Positions 1 through 5,569 of a stretch of 5,613 bases of DNA are shown here, piece by piece. Made by a program: the position numbers and the translations under genes. This stretch comes from an uncultured bacterium (GTDB taxonomy: Bacteria > Bacillota > Clostridia > Lachnospirales > Lachnospiraceae). The stretch spans positions 1-5,613 of the forward strand of contig CAMTFT010000146.1 of NCBI GenBank assembly GCA_947071365.1, read 5' to 3'. Below the pieces are notes generated by a model. The model worked only from the letters and a program-made list of their open reading frames with translations. It did no database searches and had not been told where the DNA came from. Numbering within the stretch: the first letter of the stretch is position 1; each line of letters begins with the position of its first letter.

Positions 1-45
1 ACACCTATTAAGTCGTCGGCAGCGTCAGATGTGTATAAGAGACAG
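1..45 (+). other. Untrimmed Nextera i5-side sequencing adapter
   Basis: This is library adapter, not genome. Bases 1-4 are the end of the P5 primer region, 5-12 (CTATTAAG) match an i5 index that I recall as Nextera XT v2 S518, 13-26 are TCGTCGGCAGCGTC, and 27-45 are the 19-base Tn5 mosaic end AGATGTGTATAAGAGACAG. Genomic sequence starts at base 46. This stretch should be trimmed before any biological use. Confidence 0.98.
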
Positions 46-78
46 TAATAGGACTGCCCTTTGCACACCGATACCATT

Positions 79-107
79 ATTATACAAAATGCACCATAGC
101 TTGTCAA
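79..107 (-). promoter_or_regulatory. Perfect-consensus sigma-A/sigma-70 promoter, reading leftward off the contig
   Basis: On the minus strand, TTGACA (102-107) and TATAAT (79-84) are both exact consensus hexamers separated by 17 bases (85-101), the optimal spacing. Initiation would be expected near base 72. It lies downstream of the rpsA terminator, so it most likely serves the next gene on the same strand, of which only about 27 transcribed bases (72 down to 46) are present. What it transcribes cannot be seen. The match is read directly; activity is inferred. Confidence 0.75.
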
Positions 108-124
108 TAAAATAGAATCCTGCC

Positions 125-139
125 GGAAACCATGTTTCC
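125..139. repeat. Small perfect inverted repeat between terminator and promoter
   Basis: A 6-base stem (GGAAAC at 125-130, GTTTCC at 134-139) encloses a 3-base loop. It is not followed by a T tract on either strand, so it is not a convincing terminator by itself. It sits just beyond the rpsA terminator and just upstream of the leftward consensus promoter. It could stabilise the 3' end of read-through transcripts or be a protein site; neither can be told from sequence. Confidence 0.4.
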
Positions 140-149
140 TGTATCATGC

Positions 150-176
150 AAAAGGGAAGGCGCACAGCACCTTCCC
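150..176 (-). terminator. Rho-independent terminator of the ispH-rpsA transcript
   Basis: On the minus strand GGGAAGGTGC (176-167) can pair with GCGCCTTCCC (163-154), with one G-U pair, across a 3-base loop, followed by TTTT (153-150). The hairpin begins 20 bases after the rpsA stop codon. The stem is strong, but the T run is only four bases before GCAT, so termination may be partial. Together with the promoter at 79-107 it marks a transcription-unit boundary. Confidence 0.75.
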
Positions 177-196
177 CCAATTTGTGATTTTGTATG

Positions 197-1312
197 TTAC
201 TCTTCTACCGGCTCTTCTGCATCTTCGTAAACTACGTCAGCAACTTCTTCCTGTACCGGAGCTGTCTCCAGAACCTTCATGCTCAGACTAATCTTCTTGT
301 CTTCGCCGTTGAAGTCTACGACCTTAGCCTCAATGATCTGACCAACGCTCAGGATGTCAGACGGCTTGTCTACGTGCTCGTGAGAAATCTGTGATACGTG
401 AAGCAGCGCATCTACGCCCGGCTCCAGCTCTACGAAAGCACCGAAGTCTGTCATTCTTGCAACTCTGCCCTCTACGATATTGCCAACTGCATATTTCTCT
501 GACGCTGTCAGCCACGGATTCTGGTCTTCAAACTTCAGGCTCAGAGCAATCTTGTCACCGTTGATGTCCTTGATCAGAACAGTGATCTGCTCGCCTACCT
601 TGAATACCTTCTTCGGGTTCTCAACATGTCCCCAGGACATCTCTGAAATGTGAAGCAGACCATCTGCTCCGCCGAGGTCAATGAACGCACCGAAATCTGT
701 CACATTCTTTACTACACCGTCTACCACATCGCCTACTGCGATTCTCTCGAACAGGGCCTTCTGCATCTCTGCCTTCTTAGCTACGAGAAGCTGCTTGCGG
801 TCACCAATGATCCTTCTTCTTCTCGGATTGAACTCTGTGATAACGAATTCAATCTCCTGTCCTGCGTACTTCTCAAGATTCTTCTCGTAAGTATCAGAAA
901 CAAGACTTGCCGGGATAAATACTCTGGCTTCCTCTACTACAACGCTGAGACCACCGGAAAGAACCTGTACCACCGGAGCTTTAAGAACCTCCTGTGTGTT
1001 GAAAGCTTCCTCAAGTCTCTTGTTGCCCTTTTCTGCTGCGAGACGCTTGTAAGTAAGTAATACCTGTCCGTCTCCGTCGTTTACCTTCAGAACCTTTGCT
1101 TCCATCTTATCATTTACCTGAACAAGAGTACGAAGGTCAACATTCGGTTCATTTGTATATTCGCTTCTGGTAATAATACCATCAGCCTTATATCCAATGT
1201 TCAAAATGATTTCATCTTCTTTGACATCAATAACTGTGCCTTCGACTACCTCTCCATTATGAATTGTTTTTAATGATTCTTCCAGCATTTGTTCAAAACT
1301 TAAATCTGGCAT
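197..1312 (-). CDS. rpsA: Ribosomal protein S1 homologue (four S1 RNA-binding domains)
   Basis: The product is 371 residues with four S1/OB-fold repeats at roughly residues 20-90, 107-173, 193-261 and 277-346. Domains 3 and 4 carry the best RNA-binding signatures: DFGAF at 206-210 with DGLLHISEMSW from 217, and DFGAF at 289-293 with LLHVSQIS at 303-310. Domain 2 is more divergent. The C-terminus is a short acidic tail rich in E and D. Escherichia coli S1 has six domains and about 557 residues; shorter four-domain forms are usual in Firmicutes, where the role in mRNA recruitment to the 30S subunit is less certain than in Proteobacteria. The ATG at 1312-1310 has a near-perfect ribosome binding site and overlaps the end of ispH by 13 bases in another frame, so translation is probably coupled. 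The stop is TAA at 199-197, followed by a terminator. 'S1 RNA-binding domain protein' is a safer name if ribosomal association is doubted. Confidence 0.93.
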   Translation of the reverse strand: MPDLSFEQMLEESLKTIHNGEVVEGTVIDVKEDEIILNIGYKADGIITRSEYTNEPNVDLRTLVQVNDKMEAKVLKVNDGDGQVLLTYKRLAAEKGNKRLEEAFNTQEVLKAPVVQVLSGGLSVVVEEARVFIPASLVSDTYEKNLEKYAGQEIEFVITEFNPRRRRIIGDRKQLLVAKKAEMQKALFERIAVGDVVDGVVKNVTDFGAFIDLGGADGLLHISEMSWGHVENPKKVFKVGEQITVLIKDINGDKIALSLKFEDQNPWLTASEKYAVGNIVEGRVARMTDFGAFVELEPGVDALLHVSQISHEHVDKPSDILSVGQIIEAKVVDFNGEDKKISLSMKVLETAPVQEEVADVVYEDAEEPVEE

Positions 1313-2148
1313 TGTTTTGAAACCTCCTCAATCAAATTATTTGGGGTCGATGCCCCTGCTGTAATACCTACGCAACCCCTGGATGGCAATAGCCGAATAT
1401 CCAAATCCCTAAGTGTTTGTATATAGTAAGTATTTGCACATTCTATCTGACATATCTCATACAACTTGCGAGTGTTGGAACTGTGACTGCCTCCGATCAC
1501 GATCATGGCATCAGCTTTTGCCGCTATTTCCCGGGCTTCTGACTGCCTTTCTTCCGTAGCACTACATATCGTATTCAAAATATCCACCTTATCATAACGC
1601 AGTATAGAAATAAGGGCATCTAATTTATCAAATTTCTTGTAATTAAATGTCGTCTGGGATACGATGCACAGCGGACGGGCATTATCATGACGGAACTGCA
1701 GAGCTTCCTCCTCCGTCCCCAGCACGGACACTTTTCCGCAGCACCAGCCCTTGATCCCCTCTACTTCCGGGTGTCCTTCATTGCCGATAATCAGCACATC
1801 CGCCCCGTTTTTGCTGTGTTCGTATACGATGCGGTGGATCTTTTTGACAAAAGGACACGTCGCATCCACGATATCAATATTCTTTTCTTCCAAAATGCGG
1901 TATACCTTCTGCGGCACCCCATGGGAACGGATGATCACCGTACCCTCAGAGACGTCATCCAGCGCCTTCTCTCCGTCTATGATTTGAACACCGCGGTCCG
2001 CAAGCTCACGCACCACCTCTTCATTGTGAATGATGGGGCCATACGTATAGATCGGCCGCTTGCCTTCTTCAATCTGCTTGTACACCTGCTCAACAGCCCG
2101 CTTCACGCCAAAGCAGAAGCCCGCTGTTTTGGCAACGATCACTTCCAT
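1300..2148 (-). CDS. ispH: 4-hydroxy-3-methylbut-2-enyl diphosphate reductase (IspH/LytB)
   Basis: IspH catalyses the last step of the MEP pathway: reductive dehydroxylation of HMBPP to isopentenyl and dimethylallyl diphosphate, using a [4Fe-4S] cluster. The three cluster cysteines are visible at Cys12 (GFCFGVKRAV), Cys98 (VDATCPF) and Cys195 (NTICSAT). Substrate-pocket motifs are also present: His41 (YGPIIHN), His76 (RSHGV), HPEVEG with His126 and the proton-relay Glu128, Thr167 (SQTTF), the GGSHSSN loop at 219-225, and Ser267 near the C-terminus (GITAGAST). The length of 282 residues is normal for a stand-alone bacterial IspH. The ATG at 2148 is preceded by AGGAGAGG with 8-base spacing and puts the first cysteine at the usual place. 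A candidate promoter lies upstream. Many clostridia carry IspH fused to S1 in one polypeptide; here the stop at 1302-1300 is 13 bases inside rpsA and in a different frame, so two proteins are expected. Confidence 0.96.
   Translation of the reverse strand: MEVIVAKTAGFCFGVKRAVEQVYKQIEEGKRPIYTYGPIIHNEEVVRELADRGVQIIDGEKALDDVSEGTVIIRSHGVPQKVYRILEEKNIDIVDATCPFVKKIHRIVYEHSKNGADVLIIGNEGHPEVEGIKGWCCGKVSVLGTEEEALQFRHDNARPLCIVSQTTFNYKKFDKLDALISILRYDKVDILNTICSATEERQSEAREIAAKADAMIVIGGSHSSNTRKLYEICQIECANTYYIQTLRDLDIRLLPSRGCVGITAGASTPNNLIEEVSKQCQI
1322..1328 (-). promoter_or_regulatory. Shine-Dalgarno site for rpsA inside the ispH coding region
   Basis: The minus strand reads AGGAGGT, complementary to the 3' end of 16S rRNA, 9 bases before the rpsA ATG. 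It lies inside the last codons of ispH, so ribosomes finishing ispH pass over it and terminate 13 bases into rpsA. This fixes the rpsA start at 1312 and supports translational coupling. Confidence 0.85.
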
Positions 2149-2204
2149 ATCTTATTCCTCTCCTGTATCTTTTTGAAAGCCCCTGCTCCCCTGCACCTTT
2201 CCTG

Positions 2205-2240
2205 CCCTGCCTAGAGCCTTATACGAGAGCTCTGGCAGGG
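2205..2240. repeat. Inverted repeat in the cmk-ispH gap
   Basis: CCCTGCC plus AGAGC (2205-2211 and 2213-2217, with one bulged T at 2212) pairs with GCTCTGGCAGGG (2229-2240) across an 11-base loop, giving a 12-base-pair stem. No T run follows on either strand, so it is not a standard intrinsic terminator. It coincides with the spacer and -10 box of the candidate ispH promoter, and the 8-base palindrome AGAGCTCT lies at 2226-2233. It could be an operator or an RNA stem in read-through transcripts from cmk. Confidence 0.5.
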
Positions 2241-2246
2241 ATACAA
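2218..2246 (-). promoter_or_regulatory. Candidate sigma-A promoter for ispH-rpsA
   Basis: On the minus strand TTGTAT (2241-2246, 4 of 6 consensus bases) and TATAAG (2218-2223, 5 of 6) are separated by exactly 17 bases. The predicted start near 2211 would give a leader of about 60 bases before the ispH ATG. The 126-base gap after cmk makes an internal promoter reasonable. Evidence is motif match only. Confidence 0.4.
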
Positions 2247-2274
2247 TGTATATGCTAATGCTTGCGTCCAGGGG

Positions 2275-2940
2275 TTACATGCGCTCCCGGGTCAAAGATA
2301 CGATGCGCGCCACGACTTCATCCACCGTCATATCAGAGGAATCCACCAGAACCGCATCCTCCGCCTGGCAAAGCGGCGATACCTCCCGGTGCATGTCACG
2401 GAAATCCCGCTCCTTAATATCCTTCTCGATATCCGCAAGGCTGCACACTTCCCCGCGCTCCAGATATTCCTTATACCGTCTGGAAGCCCTGGTTTTGACA
2501 CTGGCTGTCAGATACACCTTAAGCTGCGCCTTTGGAAGGATCATCGTACCGATATCCCTTCCATCCATCAGGACATTTTCCCGGCGTGCCAGATCGCGCT
2601 GCAGATCAGTCAGCTTTGCGCGCACCTGCGGCTTCGCGGAGGATGTGCTGGCCATCCGGCTCACTTCCTCCGTGCGGATCAGCCCGGAAACATTCTCTCC
2701 GTTCAGAAAGACCTGCTGCTCTTCTCCCTCATATCCAATACTGACTTCTATCCCGTCAAGGGCAGCACACAGCTCCTCTTCATTTTCCACGTTTGTTCCT
2801 GCCCTGAAAAGCCCCAGCGCAATGGCGCGGTACATCGCCCCCGTATCCACATAGATAAAGCCAAGCTCTCTGGCCGCCTTTTTCGCTATCGTGCTTTTCC
2901 CGGCACCTGCCGGACCGTCTATCGCTATATTAAAGCTCAT
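2275..2940 (-). CDS. cmk: Cytidylate kinase, (d)CMP kinase
   Basis: This cytoplasmic enzyme phosphorylates CMP and dCMP with ATP, recycling pyrimidine nucleotides for RNA, DNA and phospholipid precursors. It is 221 residues, the standard length for bacterial Cmk. The P-loop is at residues 9-17 (GPAGAGKST), followed by YVDTGAMYRA at 30-39, a CMP-binding signature. MDGRDIGT at 125-132 is the other family hallmark that contacts the nucleotide. The arginine-rich LID region begins around 151 (RASRRYKEYL), and the C-terminal part has RDFRD from 178 and AEDAVLVDSS near 193-202. The ATG at 2940 has GGGAGG 6 bases upstream and places the P-loop at the normal distance. It lies 108 bases after the flavoprotein stop and 126 bases before ispH. 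In some clostridia I recall an acyltransferase gene (plsC) between cmk and ispH; none is present here. Confidence 0.96.
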   Translation of the reverse strand: MSFNIAIDGPAGAGKSTIAKKAARELGFIYVDTGAMYRAIALGLFRAGTNVENEEELCAALDGIEVSIGYEGEEQQVFLNGENVSGLIRTEEVSRMASTSSAKPQVRAKLTDLQRDLARRENVLMDGRDIGTMILPKAQLKVYLTASVKTRASRRYKEYLERGEVCSLADIEKDIKERDFRDMHREVSPLCQAEDAVLVDSSDMTVDEVVARIVSLTRERM

Positions 2941-3048
2941 ATCCTTCCTCCCTGTTCTCTTTCATCTGCTACCGTTGTATTTATCTGGCGCATTTATGCC
3001 GCCATAACGGCTTTTCTCCAGCGCGCTTCCATCTGCCACGGCCGCTTT
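2941..3048. other. Intergenic spacer between the flavoprotein gene and cmk
   Basis: This 108-base gap holds the cmk ribosome binding site at its left end. It also holds a short imperfect stem at 2986-3004 (TGGCG with CGCCA at the outside and CAT with ATG inside) that lacks a T tract. I see no convincing terminator or promoter, so cmk may be co-transcribed with the upstream flavoprotein gene. The flavoprotein frame stays open for 28 codons past its TAG stop. Confidence 0.5.
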
Positions 3049-4506
3049 CTACTCCGGCACGCCGCACGGTACTCCCTTCCCTGCCGCGTACCCTGTCGCC
3101 CAGGCGATCTGGAGGTTAAATCCTCCCGTTACCGCATCCAGATCAAGAACCTCTCCGGCAAAATACAGTCCCTTCACAAGCTTCGACTCCATGGTAGCCG
3201 GATTGATCTCCCTGACGCTGACACCGCCCCGGGTAACAATTGCTTCATTATAATCCCGAAGCCCCGCAACAGTCAACGGAAAATGTTTCGTGTATGCGAT
3301 AAGCTGCTTTCTTTCCTCCCTGGATATGTCATGCACCGGCTTTTCCGCCGGTATCCCGGTTCGCCGCGCCATAACAGGAATCATCTTCGCCGGAAAGAGC
3401 GCGCCAAGTATCGTCTTGAACTGCCTGTTTTTCCCTGCTTCAAATTCCCGCAGTATTCTGGCATCAAGCTGCTCTTCGCTAAGAGCAGGCTTCAGGTCGA
3501 TATACATCTGAAGCGGATGCTGACGCAGCTTTTTCTGCACCACGGTACTGGCTGTCAGAATGAGCGGCCCGGTCACTCCGAAATGCGTAAACATCATCTC
3601 ACCGAATTCCCGGTACAACTCCTTCTTCCCATCAAAAATAGATACTTCAACATTTTTCAGTGAAAGCCCCTGCATTTCCTGAGCCCATCCATCAGATGTC
3701 TCCATCGGAACAAGGGACGGCGACAGCTCTGTAACGCTGTGCCCGGCCTTCCTGGCGAATTTGTACCCATCTCCCGTTGATCCGGTGGTTCTGTAGGAAA
3801 TGCCGCCTGTCGCCACGATCACAGCGTCTGCAAACACCTTTTTCCCGGAACGAAGGCAAAGGCCGCTTACCCGTGCGTTTTCTTTTTGCATCACTTCAGC
3901 CTGCATTCCGGTACTTCTCTGCCTTTTCCCGTCATCCCTCCGGCTCTTTGCGTCATCTTCACGGCCCTTTCCGTCATCCATACGGCTCTTTGCGTCATCC
4001 TCACGGCCCTTTCCGTCATCCTCACAGCCCTTTCCGTCATCCATACGGCTCTTTCCGTCATCCTCACGGCTCTTTCCGTCATCGCTGTCTGACTCATACA
4101 AAAGTCCCTCTACCTCTTCTCCAAGAAAGACTTTGACCCCCGCTTTTTTCATCCGGGCCGCCAGAGCTGCGATCACATCTGAGGAATGATCCGAAACGGG
4201 AAATACTCTTCCTCCGCGCTCTGTCTTCGTGTGCATCCCTGATTTTTCAAAAAAATCTATCGTATCCTGGCTCGAAAAGCCGTAAAAAGCACTGTATAAG
4301 AACTTCCGGTTCACGCAGACTGCCTGCAGCAGCTCCTCCACGTCGCAGTTGTTCGTCAGATTACAGCGACCCTTTCCCGTAATATAAATTTTTTTCCCAA
4401 GCTTTTCATTCTTCTCAAAGAGGCTCACTTCATGGCCGTTCTCTGCCGCCGCCACAGCAGCCATCATGCCTGCAGCGCCGCCTCCTATCACCGCTACTTT
4501 ACTCAT
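3049..4506 (-). CDS. BaiN/HI0933-family FAD-dependent oxidoreductase with a heptapeptide-repeat insertion
   Basis: This is a flavoprotein of the HI0933/YhiN/BaiN family ('aminoacetone oxidase family FAD-binding enzyme'). Counting from the ATG at 4506 it has 485 residues. The dinucleotide-binding Rossmann motif GGGAAG is at 8-13, the family signature GKGRCNLTN starts at 44, ATGG at 232-235 and TGSTGDG at 241-247 are the second FAD segment, and FTHFGVTGP and the C-terminal GEVLDLDAVTGGFN (451-464) complete the fold. Family members are usually about 400-420 residues; the excess is explained by a charged repeat insertion at 142-197. A BaiN homologue has been linked to bile-acid 7-dehydroxylation in Clostridium scindens, but the family is widespread and the substrate is generally unknown, so no pathway is assigned. 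I chose 4506 rather than the in-frame ATG at 4569 because the Rossmann strand should start right at the N-terminus. The start overlaps the kinase stop by 8 bases (ATGAGTAA), with purine-rich AGGAAGG and AGGGAG upstream, suggesting coupling. Confidence 0.88.
   Translation of the reverse strand: MSKVAVIGGGAAGMMAAVAAAENGHEVSLFEKNEKLGKKIYITGKGRCNLTNNCDVEELLQAVCVNRKFLYSAFYGFSSQDTIDFFEKSGMHTKTERGGRVFPVSDHSSDVIAALAARMKKAGVKVFLGEEVEGLLYESDSDDGKSREDDGKSRMDDGKGCEDDGKGREDDAKSRMDDGKGREDDAKSRRDDGKRQRSTGMQAEVMQKENARVSGLCLRSGKKVFADAVIVATGGISYRTTGSTGDGYKFARKAGHSVTELSPSLVPMETSDGWAQEMQGLSLKNVEVSIFDGKKELYREFGEMMFTHFGVTGPLILTASTVVQKKLRQHPLQMYIDLKPALSEEQLDARILREFEAGKNRQFKTILGALFPAKMIPVMARRTGIPAEKPVHDISREERKQLIAYTKHFPLTVAGLRDYNEAIVTRGGVSVREINPATMESKLVKGLYFAGEVLDLDAVTGGFNLQIAWATGYAAGKGVPCGVPE
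3916..4083 (-). repeat. 21-bp coding tandem repeat (minisatellite), 8 units
   Basis: Eight head-to-tail 21-base units encode a heptapeptide with consensus DDGKSRE inside the flavoprotein gene. Units 1-7 are nearly identical; unit 8, next to the downstream flank, is degenerate. Variation is limited: position 3 is G, or A in units 5 and 7; position 5 is S or G; position 6 is R except for C in unit 3; position 7 is E, or M in units 2 and 5, or R in unit 7. Because 21 is a multiple of three, unit gain or loss keeps the frame. The array lies between the strand ending VEGLLYES and the strand starting VSGLCL, where relatives have a short turn. Confidence 0.95.
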
Positions 4507-5569
4507 TCTCCCTGCTACCTTCCTGTGCGGGCGCATTGCCGTTTTGAAGCTCAAACCAGAACTCCACACCGTCTCCGCAATTTTCTACTCCATATCTCTG
4601 GTGGTGCGACTCCATGATCGCCTTCACGATCGACAGCCCCACACCACTGCCCCCGTATTCTCGGGTTCGCGCCTTGTCCACCTTATAAAACTTATCCCAG
4701 ATCAGGCCGATATCCTCCTGCGGGATCTGCTCGCCCGTGTTAAACACTGTCACCCGCACTACGTCCTCCTGTACCTGAGCCGTCACCTCGATCCTGCGTT
4801 CCCCGTCGATATGATTCAAGGCATTGCTCATGTAATTCGTCAGTATCTCCTCGATCTTGAATTCATCGCCCCATACGTACACGGAATCGCCGCCGTGATA
4901 CGTAATCGTCGCATCCTTCTGCTGTGCAAGAATCGCCACAGACTGTATCTTATTCTGAATCAGATACGCCAGGTCAAACCGCTCCATCTCGATCTGATCA
5001 TTACCGAATTCCAGTTGATTCAAAGTCAGCAGCTTCTGTACCAGGCCGTTCATCTTCGCCGCCTCGTCCATGATGACCTCGCAGTAAAAGGCCCTGCTCT
5101 CCGCATCATCATTGATGCACTCCTGAAGTCCCTCCGCGTATCCCTGGATCAATGCGATAGGCGTTTTCAGTTCGTGAGAAACATTGGAAAGGAATTCCTT
5201 GCGCATATCGTCAATCTTTTCCTTCTTCTCAATGTCCTTCTGAAGCTCATTATTTGCCGTCAGAAGCTGTGAATACGCTTTCTCAAGGTTTTCTGACATC
5301 TGATTGAAATGCTGCCCAAGCTGGCCGATCTCATTGTTGCCGCCGCTGGTGTATTTCGCATCAAAATCAAGATCCGCCATGCGTTTCGAGAGCTCCGTCA
5401 ATTCTCCCAGCGGCTTTGTCACCCGTTTGGAAATGAACCACACGAGAACCGCCGCCAGCAAAGCCCCGGCAAAGCAGATATACGTGACGAATTCATTTGA
5501 AATGCGGACGTTATCGAGAATGCTCTCCATATTGATACGCATGATAAAATAAAAGCCCTTATCCAGTGT
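4499..5569 (-). CDS. Membrane sensor histidine kinase, 5'-truncated by the contig end
   Basis: This is the C-terminal 356 residues of a two-component sensor kinase. Counting from the first genomic codon at 5569, a transmembrane helix spans about 27-46, followed by a HAMP linker at about 47-99 (with TKPLGEL) and a short coiled segment. The HisKA domain has the H-box FLSNVSHELKTP with phospho-acceptor His132. The HATPase domain shows the N-box NYMSNALNH (Asn249), a G1 box in the form NTGEQIP with Asn in place of the usual Asp, the F-box WDKFYKVDKAR (291-301) and the G2 box GGSGVGLSIV (306-315). All catalytic motifs are present, so the visible part should be functional. The extracellular sensor domain, the first membrane helix and the start codon are missing, so the signal is unknown. 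The open frame continues into the adapter and gives a false start reading MYKRQ, which is not protein sequence of this organism. A response regulator gene probably lies upstream, outside the window. The 3' end overlaps the flavoprotein start by 8 bases. Confidence 0.93.
   Translation of the reverse strand, partial: TLDKGFYFIMRINMESILDNVRISNEFVTYICFAGALLAAVLVWFISKRVTKPLGELTELSKRMADLDFDAKYTSGGNNEIGQLGQHFNQMSENLEKAYSQLLTANNELQKDIEKKEKIDDMRKEFLSNVSHELKTPIALIQGYAEGLQECINDDAESRAFYCEVIMDEAAKMNGLVQKLLTLNQLEFGNDQIEMERFDLAYLIQNKIQSVAILAQQKDATITYHGGDSVYVWGDEFKIEEILTNYMSNALNHIDGERRIEVTAQVQEDVVRVTVFNTGEQIPQEDIGLIWDKFYKVDKARTREYGGSGVGLSIVKAIMESHHQRYGVENCGDGVEFWFELQNGNAPAQEGSRENE

Noticed and set aside
2389..3663. 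Long plus-strand open frame of 424 codons opposite cmk and the flavoprotein
   Set aside because: It crosses two well-supported genes and the gap between them on the other strand, and shows no recognisable domain. It is a shadow of GC-rich codon use.
3916..4083. CRISPR-like array
   Set aside because: The units are 21 bases head to tail with no spacers between them, and lie inside a coding frame whose length and flanks match a known protein family.
3916..4092. Calcium-binding repeat (EF-hand, dockerin or RTX) suggested by the Asp-rich heptads
   Set aside because: The DxDDG-like start does not match the DxDxDG spacing, the period is 7 rather than the 12-residue loop or 9-residue RTX repeat, and basic residues are as frequent as acidic ones.
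3777..4189. Open frames on the plus strand and a 68-residue minus-strand frame across the repeat array
   Set aside because: A 21-base unit without stop codons stays open in several frames at once. These frames lack ribosome binding sites and encode only low-complexity repeats, and the flavoprotein frame explains the region.
4507..4569. Alternative upstream start adding 21 residues to the flavoprotein
   Set aside because: It lies fully inside the kinase coding region, and would put a non-family extension before the Rossmann strand. The ATG at 4506 fits the family N-terminus.
4466..5272. 268-codon plus-strand open frame opposite the kinase
   Set aside because: The minus-strand frame has every histidine kinase motif in order. 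The antisense translation shows no recognisable family.
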